Shown here piece after piece: positions 9,717 through 18,191 of a stretch of 64,000 nucleotides of DNA. The translations under genes and the position numbers were made by a program. The notes beneath the pieces are model-generated. The model had not been told where the DNA came from. It saw only the letters and a list, made by a program, of their open reading frames with translations, and made no database searches. Source of the DNA: Mesorhizobium prunaredense (GTDB lineage: Bacteria; Pseudomonadota; Alphaproteobacteria; Rhizobiales; Rhizobiaceae); the NCBI RefSeq assembly GCF_900156895.1, contig NZ_FTPD01000003.1, positions 186,001 through 250,000 on the forward strand, in the 5' to 3' direction. Numbering within the stretch: the first letter of the stretch is position 1; each line of letters opens with the position of its first letter.

Positions 9717-10435
9717 CGACCAAATCCCTGTCCGGCCCCGCTGCCGTCGCCGCCCTGCCGCGCAACCGGCTGCTTGGCGAGTTTTCGCTGTGGTCGGCCG
9801 ACCTTGCCAATATGGAACGCGACCTGAAGCGCATAGAACCTCATGTCGACCTCCACCACATCGATGTCGCGGACGCCCGCTTCACTCCCGGCTTCCTGTT
9901 CTTCCCGGACCTGGTAGCGCGGATCGCCAGGCTAACGGCAAGGCCTATCCATGTGCACCTGATGGTCGAAGCCGAGATCGTCGAGGAGCAGACGCGTCAG
10001 TTCATCGAGGCCGGCGCCGATCTGGTCAGTGTCCACGCCGAAAACGGCGAAGCCGGCCTGCGCGCCGTGCGGCTGGCGCATGCGCTCGGCGCCGAGGCCG
10101 GCGTGGTGCTCAGGCTGGAAACGCCGGTGGCCGCGGTCACGCCTTTCCTGTCGCAAGTGGCGTTTGTGACGCTTCTCGGCACATCCATCGGCGTCAAGGG
10201 CCAGAGCCTTTCCGAGCAGGCCTGCCCACGTTTGATCGAAGCGCGCGCACTGATGAGAAAAGCCGGTCGCGAAACCGACATCATCCTGGCTGCCGACGGC
10301 GGCATCCGCCACGAGACGGTGCCCCGCCTGCGCTTCGTTGGCGCCGAGACGGTGGTGCTCGGATCGCTGGCGTTCGGCGACCCCGACCTTGCGCAGCGCA
10401 TGGCCTGGCTGCATGGGCTGAAGGTCGCCGCCTGA
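9713..10435 (+). CDS. Ribulose-phosphate 3-epimerase family protein (AlsE-like candidate)
   Basis: The 240-residue protein has the Rpe-type TIM barrel: FSLWSADLANME at the first strand, HHIDVADARFTPGF with the metal-binding HxDxxD-like pattern, HVHLMVE as the third strand and DIILAADGGIRHETVP near the end. Rpe proper usually begins SIL-A-DF and has MDGHFVPN; the variants here point to a specialised epimerase. Because the next gene is a ROK kinase and the one after it a ribose-type importer, the set is reminiscent of AlsE (allulose-6-phosphate 3-epimerase), but this is inference from context. Confidence 0.8.
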   Translation: MTTKSLSGPAAVAALPRNRLLGEFSLWSADLANMERDLKRIEPHVDLHHIDVADARFTPGFLFFPDLVARIARLTARPIHVHLMVEAEIVEEQTRQFIEAGADLVSVHAENGEAGLRAVRLAHALGAEAGVVLRLETPVAAVTPFLSQVAFVTLLGTSIGVKGQSLSEQACPRLIEARALMRKAGRETDIILAADGGIRHETVPRLRFVGAETVVLGSLAFGDPDLAQRMAWLHGLKVAA

Positions 10436-11472
10436 TGACAAGACTGGCCCTCGCCTTCGATCTCGGCGGAACGGAGCTGCGCGGTGCGCTGGTCGAGAGC
10501 GGCGGCCGCGTCGTCACGCAGGTTTCGGCGCCGACGATGGCGATCGCGGGATCGGATGCGGTGATCGGCCAGATCATCGCACTGGCCGGGGATCTTCTGG
10601 CACAGCGGCCACAAGCGGATGTCGTCGGCATCGGCATCGGCGCGCCGGGACCGCTCGATCCCAAGGCCGGGATCGTGATTGCCCCGCCGACGCTGGCCGG
10701 CTGGCACGACGTGCCGTTGATCGACATTCTCGCCAAGCATTTCGGCCTGCCGGTGCGTCTGGAAAACGACGCCAACGCGGCCGCGCTGGGCGAATGGCGC
10801 TTCGGCGCCGGGCAAGGTACCGGATCCCTGGTGTTCGTCACCGTATCGACCGGGATTGGTGGCGGCGTCGTTGCCGACGGCCACATCTATCACGGCCGGC
10901 GCGGGCTTGCCGCCGAGATCGGCCACATGACCATCACCGGCGAGGGCGACCGCTGCTTCTGCGGCGCCGTCGGCTGTTTCGAGGCGGTCGCCTCCGGAAC
11001 CGCGCTCGGGCGGCGTGCCACGGCGCTGACAGCGCCGGGCGACGGCTCCCTGCTCAGGCGCCTTTCGGGCGGTGGCGACGTTTCGGCCAGGCACGTCGTC
11101 GAAGCCGCGCGTGCCGGCGATATCAGCGCGCTCGAGTTGATCGAAGTGGAAGCCAAGTGGCTCGGCATCGGCTTCACCAACCTGCTTCACCTCTATTCGC
11201 CGGGCCTGATCGTCATGGGCGGCGGCCTCGCCAACGGCTTCGACCTGTTGGCTCCGACCATCAGGGCAACCGTCGAGCAGCGGGCGATGCCGGCCTACCG
11301 GGATGTGCCAATCGTGCCGGCACAGCTCGGCGACCGCGCAGGACTGGTCGGCGCGGCCAGCCTGATTCTGTGGGAAGGCGAACCGGGCGCGCCATTGGCG
11401 ATGGCACAGGACAAGAATAGCAAAGACGGTCCGACCGAACGTGCCGCCGGCAGGGAGGCAAGCCATCGCTGA
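10435..11472 (+). CDS. ROK-family sugar kinase (AlsK-like candidate)
   Basis: The 345-residue protein has the phosphate-1 motif AFDLGGTELRGALV at residues 7-20, the catalytic aspartate D112 in ENDANAAALG, and the ROK zinc motif with H164 and the cysteines of CFCGAVGCFE at 174-183. It has no N-terminal winged helix, so it is a kinase rather than a ROK repressor. The ATG at 10435 overlaps the epimerase stop as TGATG. The last 30 residues (from about 316) are polar and look like a non-conserved extension. Allose kinase, glucokinase and N-acetylmannosamine kinase all belong to this family; allose-type substrate is suggested only by the neighbouring epimerase and importer. Confidence 0.88.
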   Translation: MTRLALAFDLGGTELRGALVESGGRVVTQVSAPTMAIAGSDAVIGQIIALAGDLLAQRPQADVVGIGIGAPGPLDPKAGIVIAPPTLAGWHDVPLIDILAKHFGLPVRLENDANAAALGEWRFGAGQGTGSLVFVTVSTGIGGGVVADGHIYHGRRGLAAEIGHMTITGEGDRCFCGAVGCFEAVASGTALGRRATALTAPGDGSLLRRLSGGGDVSARHVVEAARAGDISALELIEVEAKWLGIGFTNLLHLYSPGLIVMGGGLANGFDLLAPTIRATVEQRAMPAYRDVPIVPAQLGDRAGLVGAASLILWEGEPGAPLAMAQDKNSKDGPTERAAGREASHR

Positions 11473-11904
11473 GCCAAGCTGCGCGGCGCCGGTCACCGAT
11501 GGCCCAGCGCTGGTGCCGCTGCATTCGGCGTTCGCGGTGGACTCATAGGCTGAAGCCACACAACTGACGACGCCGGCATCAAGCTGCTTCGCCCCCGCAG
11601 TGTCAATTTCTGCTGCACCGCAGCACATCAAAAACCTCTGCATACCATTTTAAATCTTGACGCATGTTAATTTTTTCTAAAACATGCGGAAATGCTGACA
11701 AGGCATCGGTCAGCGCTCCGGGAGGAGAAATGCCTGACACGAAAATGGCCATTACCGGGCGCTCGGAAACCGCCGTGCGGCGATCGCCGGTCGGTCGGCA
11801 GCCTATCATCGCAAGCGCCGGGCAGGCCTTCGCCGGCACAGGCATTAGTTCGCAGAACAACGGGTCAATTGCGACACCACCAACAAATTAGGAGGAGGAA
11901 AAGC
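11473..11904. other. 432-bp intergenic region between kinase and importer genes
   Basis: It lies between two same-strand genes and is unusually long for this operon. It contains an AT-rich promoter-like stretch with a palindrome at 11657-11688 and a strong GGAGGAGG ribosome site at 11891-11898. A 75-codon frame at 11664-11891 has no recognisable content and I do not call it a gene. Confidence 0.6.
11657..11688 (+). promoter_or_regulatory. Candidate promoter with operator palindrome for the ribose-type importer
   Basis: TTGACG at 11657-11662 resembles a -35 element. An 8-bp inverted repeat, CGCATGTT (11661-11668) and AACATGCG (11681-11688), spans the expected -35 to -10 interval with an AT-only-like 12-bp spacer. 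A repressor binding there would block the promoter; which protein does so is unknown. Confidence 0.5.
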
Positions 11905-12894
11905 ATGCGTATGTTCAATTGCCTGACGCTTGGCGCAGGCCTGTTTGCAATCGTGATTTCAGTGCCGGTCCATGCCGAGGACGCGGCCCGCGTCGCGGCA
12001 ATCGTCAAGGGTCTCGACAATCCCTTCTTCCAGTACATGCACCAAGGCATCGAAGGGCAGGCCAAGGCCGACGGCGTTGCCGTCACTATCCAGGCAGCCG
12101 CCAATATGGGCGACGCTACCGGCCAGGCCGATCGGTTGACCGCCATGGCCATGCAGGATTTCGATTGCTATCTGGTCAATCCGATCAGCGTCAGCAACCT
12201 CGTCCAGGCACTTGTGCCTGTCGCCCAGAAGAACAAGCCGATCGTAAACATCGACAGCACCATCGACGCCGAGCAGGCCAAGGCCGCGGGCTTCACCATC
12301 TCAACCTATATCGGCACAGACAACGTTGCCGCCGGCGTGCTGGCAGGCGAAGAGATGCTGAAGCTGGTTCCTGCAGGCTCCAAGGTCGCGCTGGTGGCCG
12401 GCATTGTCGGCGATGTCGGCAGCAACGCCCGCATCAAGGGCTTCAAGCAGGCTGTCGAAGGCAAGCTCGAAGTCGTGGTGATGGTCAGTGCCGACTGGGA
12501 TCGCGAGAAGGCGCTCACCGCGGCCACCGACATCCTGGCCGCGCATCCCGATCTCGCCGGCTTCTTCGCCGCCAACGACATCATGGCGCTCGGCGTTCAG
12601 CGCGCCGTCCAGACCTCGGGCAAGGACGTCAAGGTGATCGGCCTCGACGGCATCGTCGACGCGTTGAAATCGGTGGCGGCCGGCGAACTCGCCGCGACCG
12701 TCGCGCAATATCCCTATGTCGTCGGTGCCATGGGCGTGGAAGCCTGCAAGGCAGCGGCCATGGGCAAGGAACTGCCCGCCAACGTGCCGGCGCCGGTTCT
12801 ATTGATCAACAAGGACAATGCCGAAGCCTCGCTGAAGAACTTCCCGCGTCCGGGCGGCGACTATCCCGATCCCTTCCGCGAGATGTTGAAGTGA
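11905..12894 (+). CDS. Ribose/allose-type periplasmic binding protein
   Basis: The 329-residue protein has a signal peptide ending VISVPVHA-ED (cleavage about residue 24) and the periplasmic-binding-protein type 1 fold used by ribose, allose and xylose importers: RVAAIVKGLDNPFFQYMHQG, then AANMGDATGQ, VNPISVSNLV, and GFFAANDIMALGVQRA followed by KVIGLDGIVDAL. ATG 11905 follows GGAGGAGG by 6 bp. The permease GTG start overlaps its stop (GTGA). It is the capture component of the CUT2 importer completed by the next two genes. Confidence 0.92.
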   Translation: MRMFNCLTLGAGLFAIVISVPVHAEDAARVAAIVKGLDNPFFQYMHQGIEGQAKADGVAVTIQAAANMGDATGQADRLTAMAMQDFDCYLVNPISVSNLVQALVPVAQKNKPIVNIDSTIDAEQAKAAGFTISTYIGTDNVAAGVLAGEEMLKLVPAGSKVALVAGIVGDVGSNARIKGFKQAVEGKLEVVVMVSADWDREKALTAATDILAAHPDLAGFFAANDIMALGVQRAVQTSGKDVKVIGLDGIVDALKSVAAGELAATVAQYPYVVGAMGVEACKAAAMGKELPANVPAPVLLINKDNAEASLKNFPRPGGDYPDPFREMLK

Positions 12895-13892
12895 CCATTC
12901 CTGAACAAAACGCGCCCGTGCATACCGCGGGCGCGGCGGAGGAGAGCCGCCCCTCCCTGTCGGCTCTCCTCCTGGATCCTTCCTTCTGGGCCGACTGGGC
13001 ATCGGTCGTCGGCCTTGTCGGCCTCGTCATCGTCTTCGGCATTAGTCAGCCGGTCTTTCTCAGCATCGCCAATTTGCAGGCCCTGCTGCTGGCCGCGGCG
13101 ATCCTGGTCGTGCTGTCGATCGGACAGACCTTCGTCGTCGCGACCGCCGGCATCGATCTCTCCTTGGCGGCAGCCGTCATGCTGGGCGCCATCATCCTCG
13201 GCCTCGTCGATGCCGCGGGCTATGGCATCTTTCTCGCCTGCGTGCTCGCCGTAGCTGCCACCAGCGCGGTCGGTTTCCTTAACGGCGCGCTCATCACAGC
13301 CGGGCGAATACCCGACTTCGTGGTAACGCTCGGCACGCTTTCGGGCGTCACCGGGCTCGGCCTGATCTTGTCGGGCGGCGAGCCGATAATGGTCGGCTCG
13401 ACTTTCCTGCTGCGGCTGGCCTCGGGCTCCTTTGGACCGTTCGGCTATCCCGTCTGGGTGGCGATATCAGCCGTTCTGGTGGCGCATATCGCGCTCTACC
13501 ACACCCGCTTCGGCGTGCATCTGCTGGCGACCGGCGGCCAGGTCGAAAGCGCCAGCGCGCTCGGCATCCGCACCAACCGGGTCAAGATCGCCGCCTATAC
13601 GATTTCAGGCTTCTGCGCCGGCATCGCCGCACTGCTTCTGGTCGCGCGCATCGGCTCGGCCGAACCGCAGATCAATACCAGCCTTCTGCTCAATTCGGTG
13701 GCGGCAGTCGTCTTGGGAGGCGTCAGCCTGTTTGGTGGACGCGCCAGCATTCTCGGCCCGGCGATCGGAGCGCTGATGCTCACCGCTCTCGTCAACGGGC
13801 TGACGCTGCTCAGCGTTTCGGCCTTCTACCAGCCCTTGGCCGTTGGCGCCATCGTGGTGCTGGCGGCACTGATCATGCGGTATCAGAAATGA
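12891..13892 (+). CDS. CUT2 sugar ABC transporter permease (RbsC/FrcC type)
   Basis: The 333-residue membrane protein has 8-10 hydrophobic spans and CUT2 landmarks: FVVATAGIDLSLAAAVMLGA, the substrate-side GRIPDFVVTLGTLSG, and the C-terminal VLGGVSLFGGRASILGPAIGA. I chose GTG 12891, which overlaps the binding-protein stop as GTGA; the reading frame continues upstream only through the preceding gene. Its stop overlaps the ATPase start, so all three importer genes are translationally coupled. Confidence 0.9.
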   Translation: MTIPEQNAPVHTAGAAEESRPSLSALLLDPSFWADWASVVGLVGLVIVFGISQPVFLSIANLQALLLAAAILVVLSIGQTFVVATAGIDLSLAAAVMLGAIILGLVDAAGYGIFLACVLAVAATSAVGFLNGALITAGRIPDFVVTLGTLSGVTGLGLILSGGEPIMVGSTFLLRLASGSFGPFGYPVWVAISAVLVAHIALYHTRFGVHLLATGGQVESASALGIRTNRVKIAAYTISGFCAGIAALLLVARIGSAEPQINTSLLLNSVAAVVLGGVSLFGGRASILGPAIGALMLTALVNGLTLLSVSAFYQPLAVGAIVVLAALIMRYQK

Positions 13893-14653
13893 GCGCCGTC
13901 AATCACTCCCCGTCGGCCGACGCGATCCTCGCCTGCGAAGGACTGAGCAAGCATTTCGGCGGCATCCGCGCCTTCACCGATGTCGCCTTCCAGGCCCGCC
14001 GTGGCGAGGTCACCGCGGTGATCGGCGACAATGGCGCCGGCAAGTCGACGCTGATACGCTGCCTGGTCGGCGTGCATGTGCCGGACGCTGGAGACATTTT
14101 CTTCGACGGCCGGCTGCACCCCTTCGCCAATCCCGACGAGGCGCGCAAGGCCGGCATCGAGACGGTGCACCAGAACCTCGCGCTGATCGACGAATTGACA
14201 GTCGCTCAGAACCTGTTCCTCAACCGTGAGATCGTGCGCCGGATCGGCCCGCTCGCCCTGCTCGACCGCAAGGCGATGAAGCAGCAGGCGCGCGCCATGC
14301 TGTCGCGCCTGTCGATCAACATGCCTTCGGTCAGCCAGCGCGTGCGGCGCCTGTCGGGCGGACAGCGACAGGCGATCTCGATCTGCCGCGCCGCAGGTTC
14401 CGGCGCCAAGCTGGTGGTGATGGACGAGCCAACCGCAGCGCTCGGCGTGCAGGAGACGGCCAATGTCGAAGCCCTGATCCGGCGGCTGCGCGAACAGGCC
14501 GTCAGCGTCATCCTGGTCAGCCATAATTTCGATCAGGTGCGGCGCCTGTCCGACCAGATCTGGGTGATGCGAGCGGGACGGATGGTGGCGACCGTCCGTT
14601 CATCCGAGACCACCGGCAACGAACTCGTCGCGCTCGTCACCGGCGCTGCATGA
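13889..14653 (+). CDS. CUT2 sugar ABC transporter ATP-binding protein, single ATPase domain (FrcA-like)
   Basis: The 254-residue protein has one ATPase domain: Walker A GDNGAGKST, signature LSGGQRQ, Walker [12 protein letters not shown], and switch histidine in VSHNFDQV. CUT2 ATPases such as RbsA and AlsA are usually double-domain and about 500 residues; a single domain is the arrangement of the rhizobial fructose importer FrcBCA. It energises the permease at 12891-13892. It overlaps the permease stop by 4 bp. Confidence 0.9.
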   Translation: MSAVNHSPSADAILACEGLSKHFGGIRAFTDVAFQARRGEVTAVIGDNGAGKSTLIRCLVGVHVPDAGDIFFDGRLHPFANPDEARKAGIETVHQNLALIDELTVAQNLFLNREIVRRIGPLALLDRKAMKQQARAMLSRLSINMPSVSQRVRRLSGGQRQAISICRAAGSGAKLVVMDEPTAALGVQETANVEALIRRLREQAVSVILVSHNFDQVRRLSDQIWVMRAGRMVATVRSSETTGNELVALVTGAA

Positions 14654-14731
14654 CGGACGGCCGGGTCGAGCCGCACCTGTAGCTATAACGAGCTGTTGGC
14701 TGAAACAATTGGTTTGCAAAGGGAGTGTGCC

Positions 14732-15817
14732 GTGGCGGTGATCCGTGTCGGGCTAGTGGGTCTTGGAGAGGTCGCGCAATCGATCCATCTGCCGGTGCTG
14801 AGCGATCAGCGCGACAGCTGGCTGGTATCAGGCATCTATGATGTGTCGCCGAGCCTAATGGCGCTGTGCACATCCGAATACCCGACCGCCAAAGCCTTCG
14901 AAACGGCAGAGGCGCTAATCGATTCGCCGGATATCGACGCGGTTTTCATCCTCTCGTCAGACGAGACCCACAGCCGTTTCGTCCATGCCGCCGTCCAGGC
15001 GAACAAGCATGTCCTCTTGGAAAAGCCCGCCTGCCTGACGGTGCGCGAGATCGACGAGCTTCTGGCGCTGACGCCAAACTACGCCAAAACGATCTTCGTC
15101 GGCTACATGCGCCGCTACGCTCCGGCCTATCTGGCAGCGATAGAGGAACTGCCTGACTTCGCCGACATCACCCATGTCCGCATCTTCGACCTGATCTCCG
15201 AGGGCCGGCATTTCCTGAAGAAGAGCCAGAACGTCCTCTATCCCACCGACATCGATCCGGCCCATTTGGCACGCGGCGCCGGGGAGCGCGAGGCGCTGAT
15301 TCGCGAAGTGGTGGGCAGCGATGCGCCCGCCGATCTCGTACGCGCCTATCGCGGCCTGACGGCGCTGAGCTCGCACCATATTTCGGCGATGCGCGGGCTG
15401 CTCGGCGAACCAGCCCGTGTGCTGGCGGCGCACCGCACCAATGGCGGCGCCAACACCAGCGTGACCTTCGACTACGGCCACTTCGCCTGCTGCTACGATG
15501 CGGTCGTTGACGATCTCGGCCTATTCGATGCCATGATCGAGGTGCGCTCGAACACCAAACGGGTCCGCATCATTTACGACACGCCCTACATCCGCAGCCT
15601 ACCGACGTGGCTCGAAGTGACGGAAGCCGGAGCAGCCGGCCCAGTGACGCGGACATTCGGGCCGCTGTATGGCGACGCCTTCTCCAACGAACTGGAAACC
15701 TTCCACCGCCACATCACCGACGGGACGAAGCCGCTGACCGACCTAGCGGACTCCCGCCGCGACCTGGCGCTGATGGCAGAGATCATCGAGCAGATGAAGA
15801 AGACTGTCAGGCGCTGA
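14732..15817 (+). CDS. Gfo/Idh/MocA-family oxidoreductase (second)
   Basis: The 361-residue protein starts with the Rossmann motif VIRVGLVGLGEVAQSIH and has the family LLEKPACLTVREID segment. The visible substrate domain differs from the dehydrogenase at 6989-8065, so they are not recent duplicates. The GTG start at 14732 follows AAAGGGAG by 6 bp; a TTG 36 bp upstream lacks a ribosome site. It sits 78 bp after the importer ATPase on the same strand and probably acts on the imported carbohydrate or its derivative. Confidence 0.86.
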   Translation: MAVIRVGLVGLGEVAQSIHLPVLSDQRDSWLVSGIYDVSPSLMALCTSEYPTAKAFETAEALIDSPDIDAVFILSSDETHSRFVHAAVQANKHVLLEKPACLTVREIDELLALTPNYAKTIFVGYMRRYAPAYLAAIEELPDFADITHVRIFDLISEGRHFLKKSQNVLYPTDIDPAHLARGAGEREALIREVVGSDAPADLVRAYRGLTALSSHHISAMRGLLGEPARVLAAHRTNGGANTSVTFDYGHFACCYDAVVDDLGLFDAMIEVRSNTKRVRIIYDTPYIRSLPTWLEVTEAGAAGPVTRTFGPLYGDAFSNELETFHRHITDGTKPLTDLADSRRDLALMAEIIEQMKKTVRR

Positions 15818-15824
15818 AGGCTGC

Positions 15825-16094
15825 CTACTTCCCGCAATAGTGATCGTTGATCTTGTTCAACGCGTTCGCATCGGGCCCGACCCTGTCATAGGAGCAGGCT
15901 CCTGCGGCTGTCGTGAACAACTGCCGGTCATAGTAGCGCGGGCCGCCGAACAGAATCTCGATGATGTTGCCTTCGGCGGGAACGTAGCGCTCGGGCTCAG
16001 TCCGTTGGTCGCGATTTCCAGCGAAGGCCGAGGCAGACATGCTGCAGCCCATTGCGAAGACGAGAGCGCGGATCGCAAAGCGTTTTGTTGTCAT
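15825..16094 (-). CDS. Small secreted protein of unknown function
   Basis: The 89-residue product has a clear signal peptide (MTTKRFAIRALVFAMGCSMSASAFA, cleavage about residue 25). The mature part is about 64 residues with a pair of cysteines (GACSYD and DHYCGK) that could form a disulfide in the periplasm. AAGGG lies upstream of the ATG at 16094. It converges on the dehydrogenase gene with an 7-bp gap. I do not recognise a family. Confidence 0.65.
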   Translation of the reverse strand: MTTKRFAIRALVFAMGCSMSASAFAGNRDQRTEPERYVPAEGNIIEILFGGPRYYDRQLFTTAAGACSYDRVGPDANALNKINDHYCGK

Positions 16095-16238
16095 CGGCAA
16101 TCCCTTCTGACGGTTCGGCTTCTCACCACACATCCAAAATCGCGAGGCGGACAAAAGTTCCTTCACCCTCGCCAGACCAGCTCAACCATATGATCCCACC
16201 TGTCACAATAGGTATATCCTGCAGCGCTGCGCGGCAAT

Positions 16239-16775
16239 CTATCCCGCAATCTCCAGCAAGGACGATACCAGCAACCGACGTTCGTCCTGTGAGAGGACGT
16301 CCGAGTCGAAGAGATTCATGCTGCGAAGTCCTTCGATGGCGAGGTAGCAGACCAGCAGCGCCTTGAGGTCCGGCGTCTCTCCCTTGAGCCGTTCGAAAAC
16401 CTGCCGCCTGAACGCTTTTATCGGCGTCAGGAAATCGGGATCCTCGGCGATCGCCGAAAATATCCAGGAAGCTGACGGTTTCGATTCCGCGGCATGTTCG
16501 GCCGAAAGCTTGATGTAGGTCGCAAGCGGGCTCTCGCCGCTGACGCCGGCAGTGCGGGCGGCGTCCAGCGCCTGCTCGAAGGCGCGCAGGTAATCCTCAA
16601 CCAGCGCCTGCATCAGCTTCGCCTTGGTCGGGAAATTGTACAGCAAGCCGCCTTTCGACACGCCGGCTCGGCTGGCGACGGCGTCCAGCGACAGGCTGCC
16701 CGGCCCTGTCTCGCGTGCCACATCGGCGGCGGCGGCGAGAATTTTATCACGCGAATTTGCTCTGCGGGCTTTCAT
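16239..16775 (-). CDS. TetR/AcrR-family repressor of the RND pump
   Basis: The 178-residue protein has an N-terminal helix-turn-helix, with LSLDAVASRAGVSKGGLLYNF at roughly residues 28-48, and a helical ligand-binding C-terminal domain. ATG 16775 follows GGGGAG by 6 bp; an upstream in-frame start adds 13 residues. It is divergent from an RND efflux operon, and a perfect palindrome overlaps the intervening promoter. By analogy with AcrR-type systems it most likely represses the pump and itself until a toxic ligand binds. Confidence 0.88.
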   Translation of the reverse strand: MKARRANSRDKILAAAADVARETGPGSLSLDAVASRAGVSKGGLLYNFPTKAKLMQALVEDYLRAFEQALDAARTAGVSGESPLATYIKLSAEHAAESKPSASWIFSAIAEDPDFLTPIKAFRRQVFERLKGETPDLKALLVCYLAIEGLRSMNLFDSDVLSQDERRLLVSSLLEIAG

Positions 16776-16807
16776 CAATCGCTCCCCATACATTAGCCTA
16801 CGCGGAA

Positions 16808-16836
16808 TTGACAAGACCGTCCAGACGGTACAGTAA
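16808..16836 (+). promoter_or_regulatory. Promoter and TetR-type operator of the RND pump
   Basis: A perfect -35 TTGACA (16808-16813) is followed after 17 bp by CAGTAA (16831-16836). Between them sits ACCGTC-CA-GACGGT (16816-16829), a perfect 6+2+6 palindrome. A dimeric TetR-family repressor would bind here and occlude RNA polymerase. Confidence 0.75.
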
Positions 16837-16925
16837 GGTCGCCGTCATTTGATATCGGGACCAGCCACAGGTATGTGTTTGGGTCATCCGACTGTTGTGC
16901 CGGGCCATGGCCAAGGGGACTGTTC

Positions 16926-18191
16926 GTGATCAAGCGTTTCATCATTGCCTTCATTCTGCTCGTGCTGGTCTGCGGCGGCATCGTCGGCTTCAACTTGTTC
17001 CGCGACAATGCAATGCAGCAATTCTTCGCCACCATGAAGCCGCCGGCCGCGACCGTGTCGACGACAATCGTCAAGCCGACGGAATGGACGCCGGGCGTCG
17101 AGGCGATCGGCACTGTCAGCGCGGTCCGCGGCGTCGACCTGACCGTCGAAACCGCCGGCATCGTCAAGGACATCCTGTTTCACGCCAATCAGAAGGTTGA
17201 AGCCAACGCGGGTCTCCTTCAGCTTGACGATGCCGCCGAGCGCGCCGATCTCGAGGCGACGAAGGCGCAAGCTGCACTCGACCAGACGGCGTTGACACGC
17301 GCCCTTGAATTGCAGAAACGCGGTGTCGGCTCGGATTCGACGCTCGATACGGCGCGGGCAGCCGCATTGGCTTCCGCTTCGCGGGTCAACAGGCTGCAGG
17401 CGGTGCTCGAGCAGAAGCTGCTGACCGCGCCCTTCAGCGGCACCGTGGGTATCCCCAGGATCGATCTCGGCCAGTATCTCTCACCCGGCACTTCCGTAGC
17501 GACCCTGCAGGATCTGGAGACGATGCGGGCCGATTTCTCGGTTCCCGAACAGCAGCTTCGGCTGCTGAAGATCGGCCAGACGGTGCGGCTGGGCGTTGGT
17601 GACGGCGAGTTGCCTTTCACCGGCACTATTCGGGGCATCGACCCCAAAATCGACCCGGCCAGCCGGCTGGTGACGGTCAGGGCCGAGGTCGCCAACCCCG
17701 AAGGCAAGCTGACCCCTGGCCAATTCGTGCAGGTGCGCGTCGAACTGCCCGAGGAAAACAACGTGCTGACGGTGCCGCAGACTGCGCTGACCTCCAGCCT
17801 CTACGGTGACTTCGTCTTTGTGGTGCGTCCGGCAAAGCCCGCCGCGGCCAATGGCGCCGCCCCTGCCGCCGCGGCCAACGCGGAAGAAAAGCCGGCCACG
17901 GATAGTGCGAAGCCCGCGACTGAAGCGCCCGCGGCAAAACCCGAGGAACAACCGGCTGCTGCGCCAGCCGAGCCGACGGCGCAAGAGCAGAAGCCGCAGC
18001 TCGTGCTTGCCCAGGTGTTCGTCAAGCCAGGCCGCCGTAATGCCGGCCTGGTTGAGATCCTGGAAGGCATCGCGCCCGGCGACGAAGTCGTTACCGCCGG
18101 CCAGAACCGCCTTTCCAACGGCATGTCCGTTGCCGTCGACAACACCATCGATCCGACCAAGCCGGCAAACCAGCAGGCAGCCCAGAAATGA
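16926..18191 (+). CDS. RND efflux periplasmic adaptor (membrane fusion protein)
   Basis: The 421-residue adaptor has an N-terminal membrane anchor (FIIAFILLVLVCGGIVGF), a lipoyl-like half with VETAGIVKDILFHANQKVEANAGLLQLDD, a helical hairpin, the second lipoyl half LLTAPFSGTVGIPRIDLGQYL and a beta-barrel domain. An alanine/proline-rich insert of about 60 residues (near 305-365) interrupts the membrane-proximal region between SSLYGDFVFVV and LVLAQVFVKPG, which is unusual. GTG 16926 was chosen because AAGGGGA lies 6 bp upstream. It bridges the inner-membrane pump to an outer-membrane channel, which is not encoded here. Confidence 0.92.
   Translation: MIKRFIIAFILLVLVCGGIVGFNLFRDNAMQQFFATMKPPAATVSTTIVKPTEWTPGVEAIGTVSAVRGVDLTVETAGIVKDILFHANQKVEANAGLLQLDDAAERADLEATKAQAALDQTALTRALELQKRGVGSDSTLDTARAAALASASRVNRLQAVLEQKLLTAPFSGTVGIPRIDLGQYLSPGTSVATLQDLETMRADFSVPEQQLRLLKIGQTVRLGVGDGELPFTGTIRGIDPKIDPASRLVTVRAEVANPEGKLTPGQFVQVRVELPEENNVLTVPQTALTSSLYGDFVFVVRPAKPAAANGAAPAAAANAEEKPATDSAKPATEAPAAKPEEQPAAAPAEPTAQEQKPQLVLAQVFVKPGRRNAGLVEILEGIAPGDEVVTAGQNRLSNGMSVAVDNTIDPTKPANQQAAQK

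Noticed and set aside
11664..11891. A 75-codon frame before the ribose-type binding protein
   Set aside because: Begins inside the promoter palindrome, lacks a ribosome site and shows no motif.
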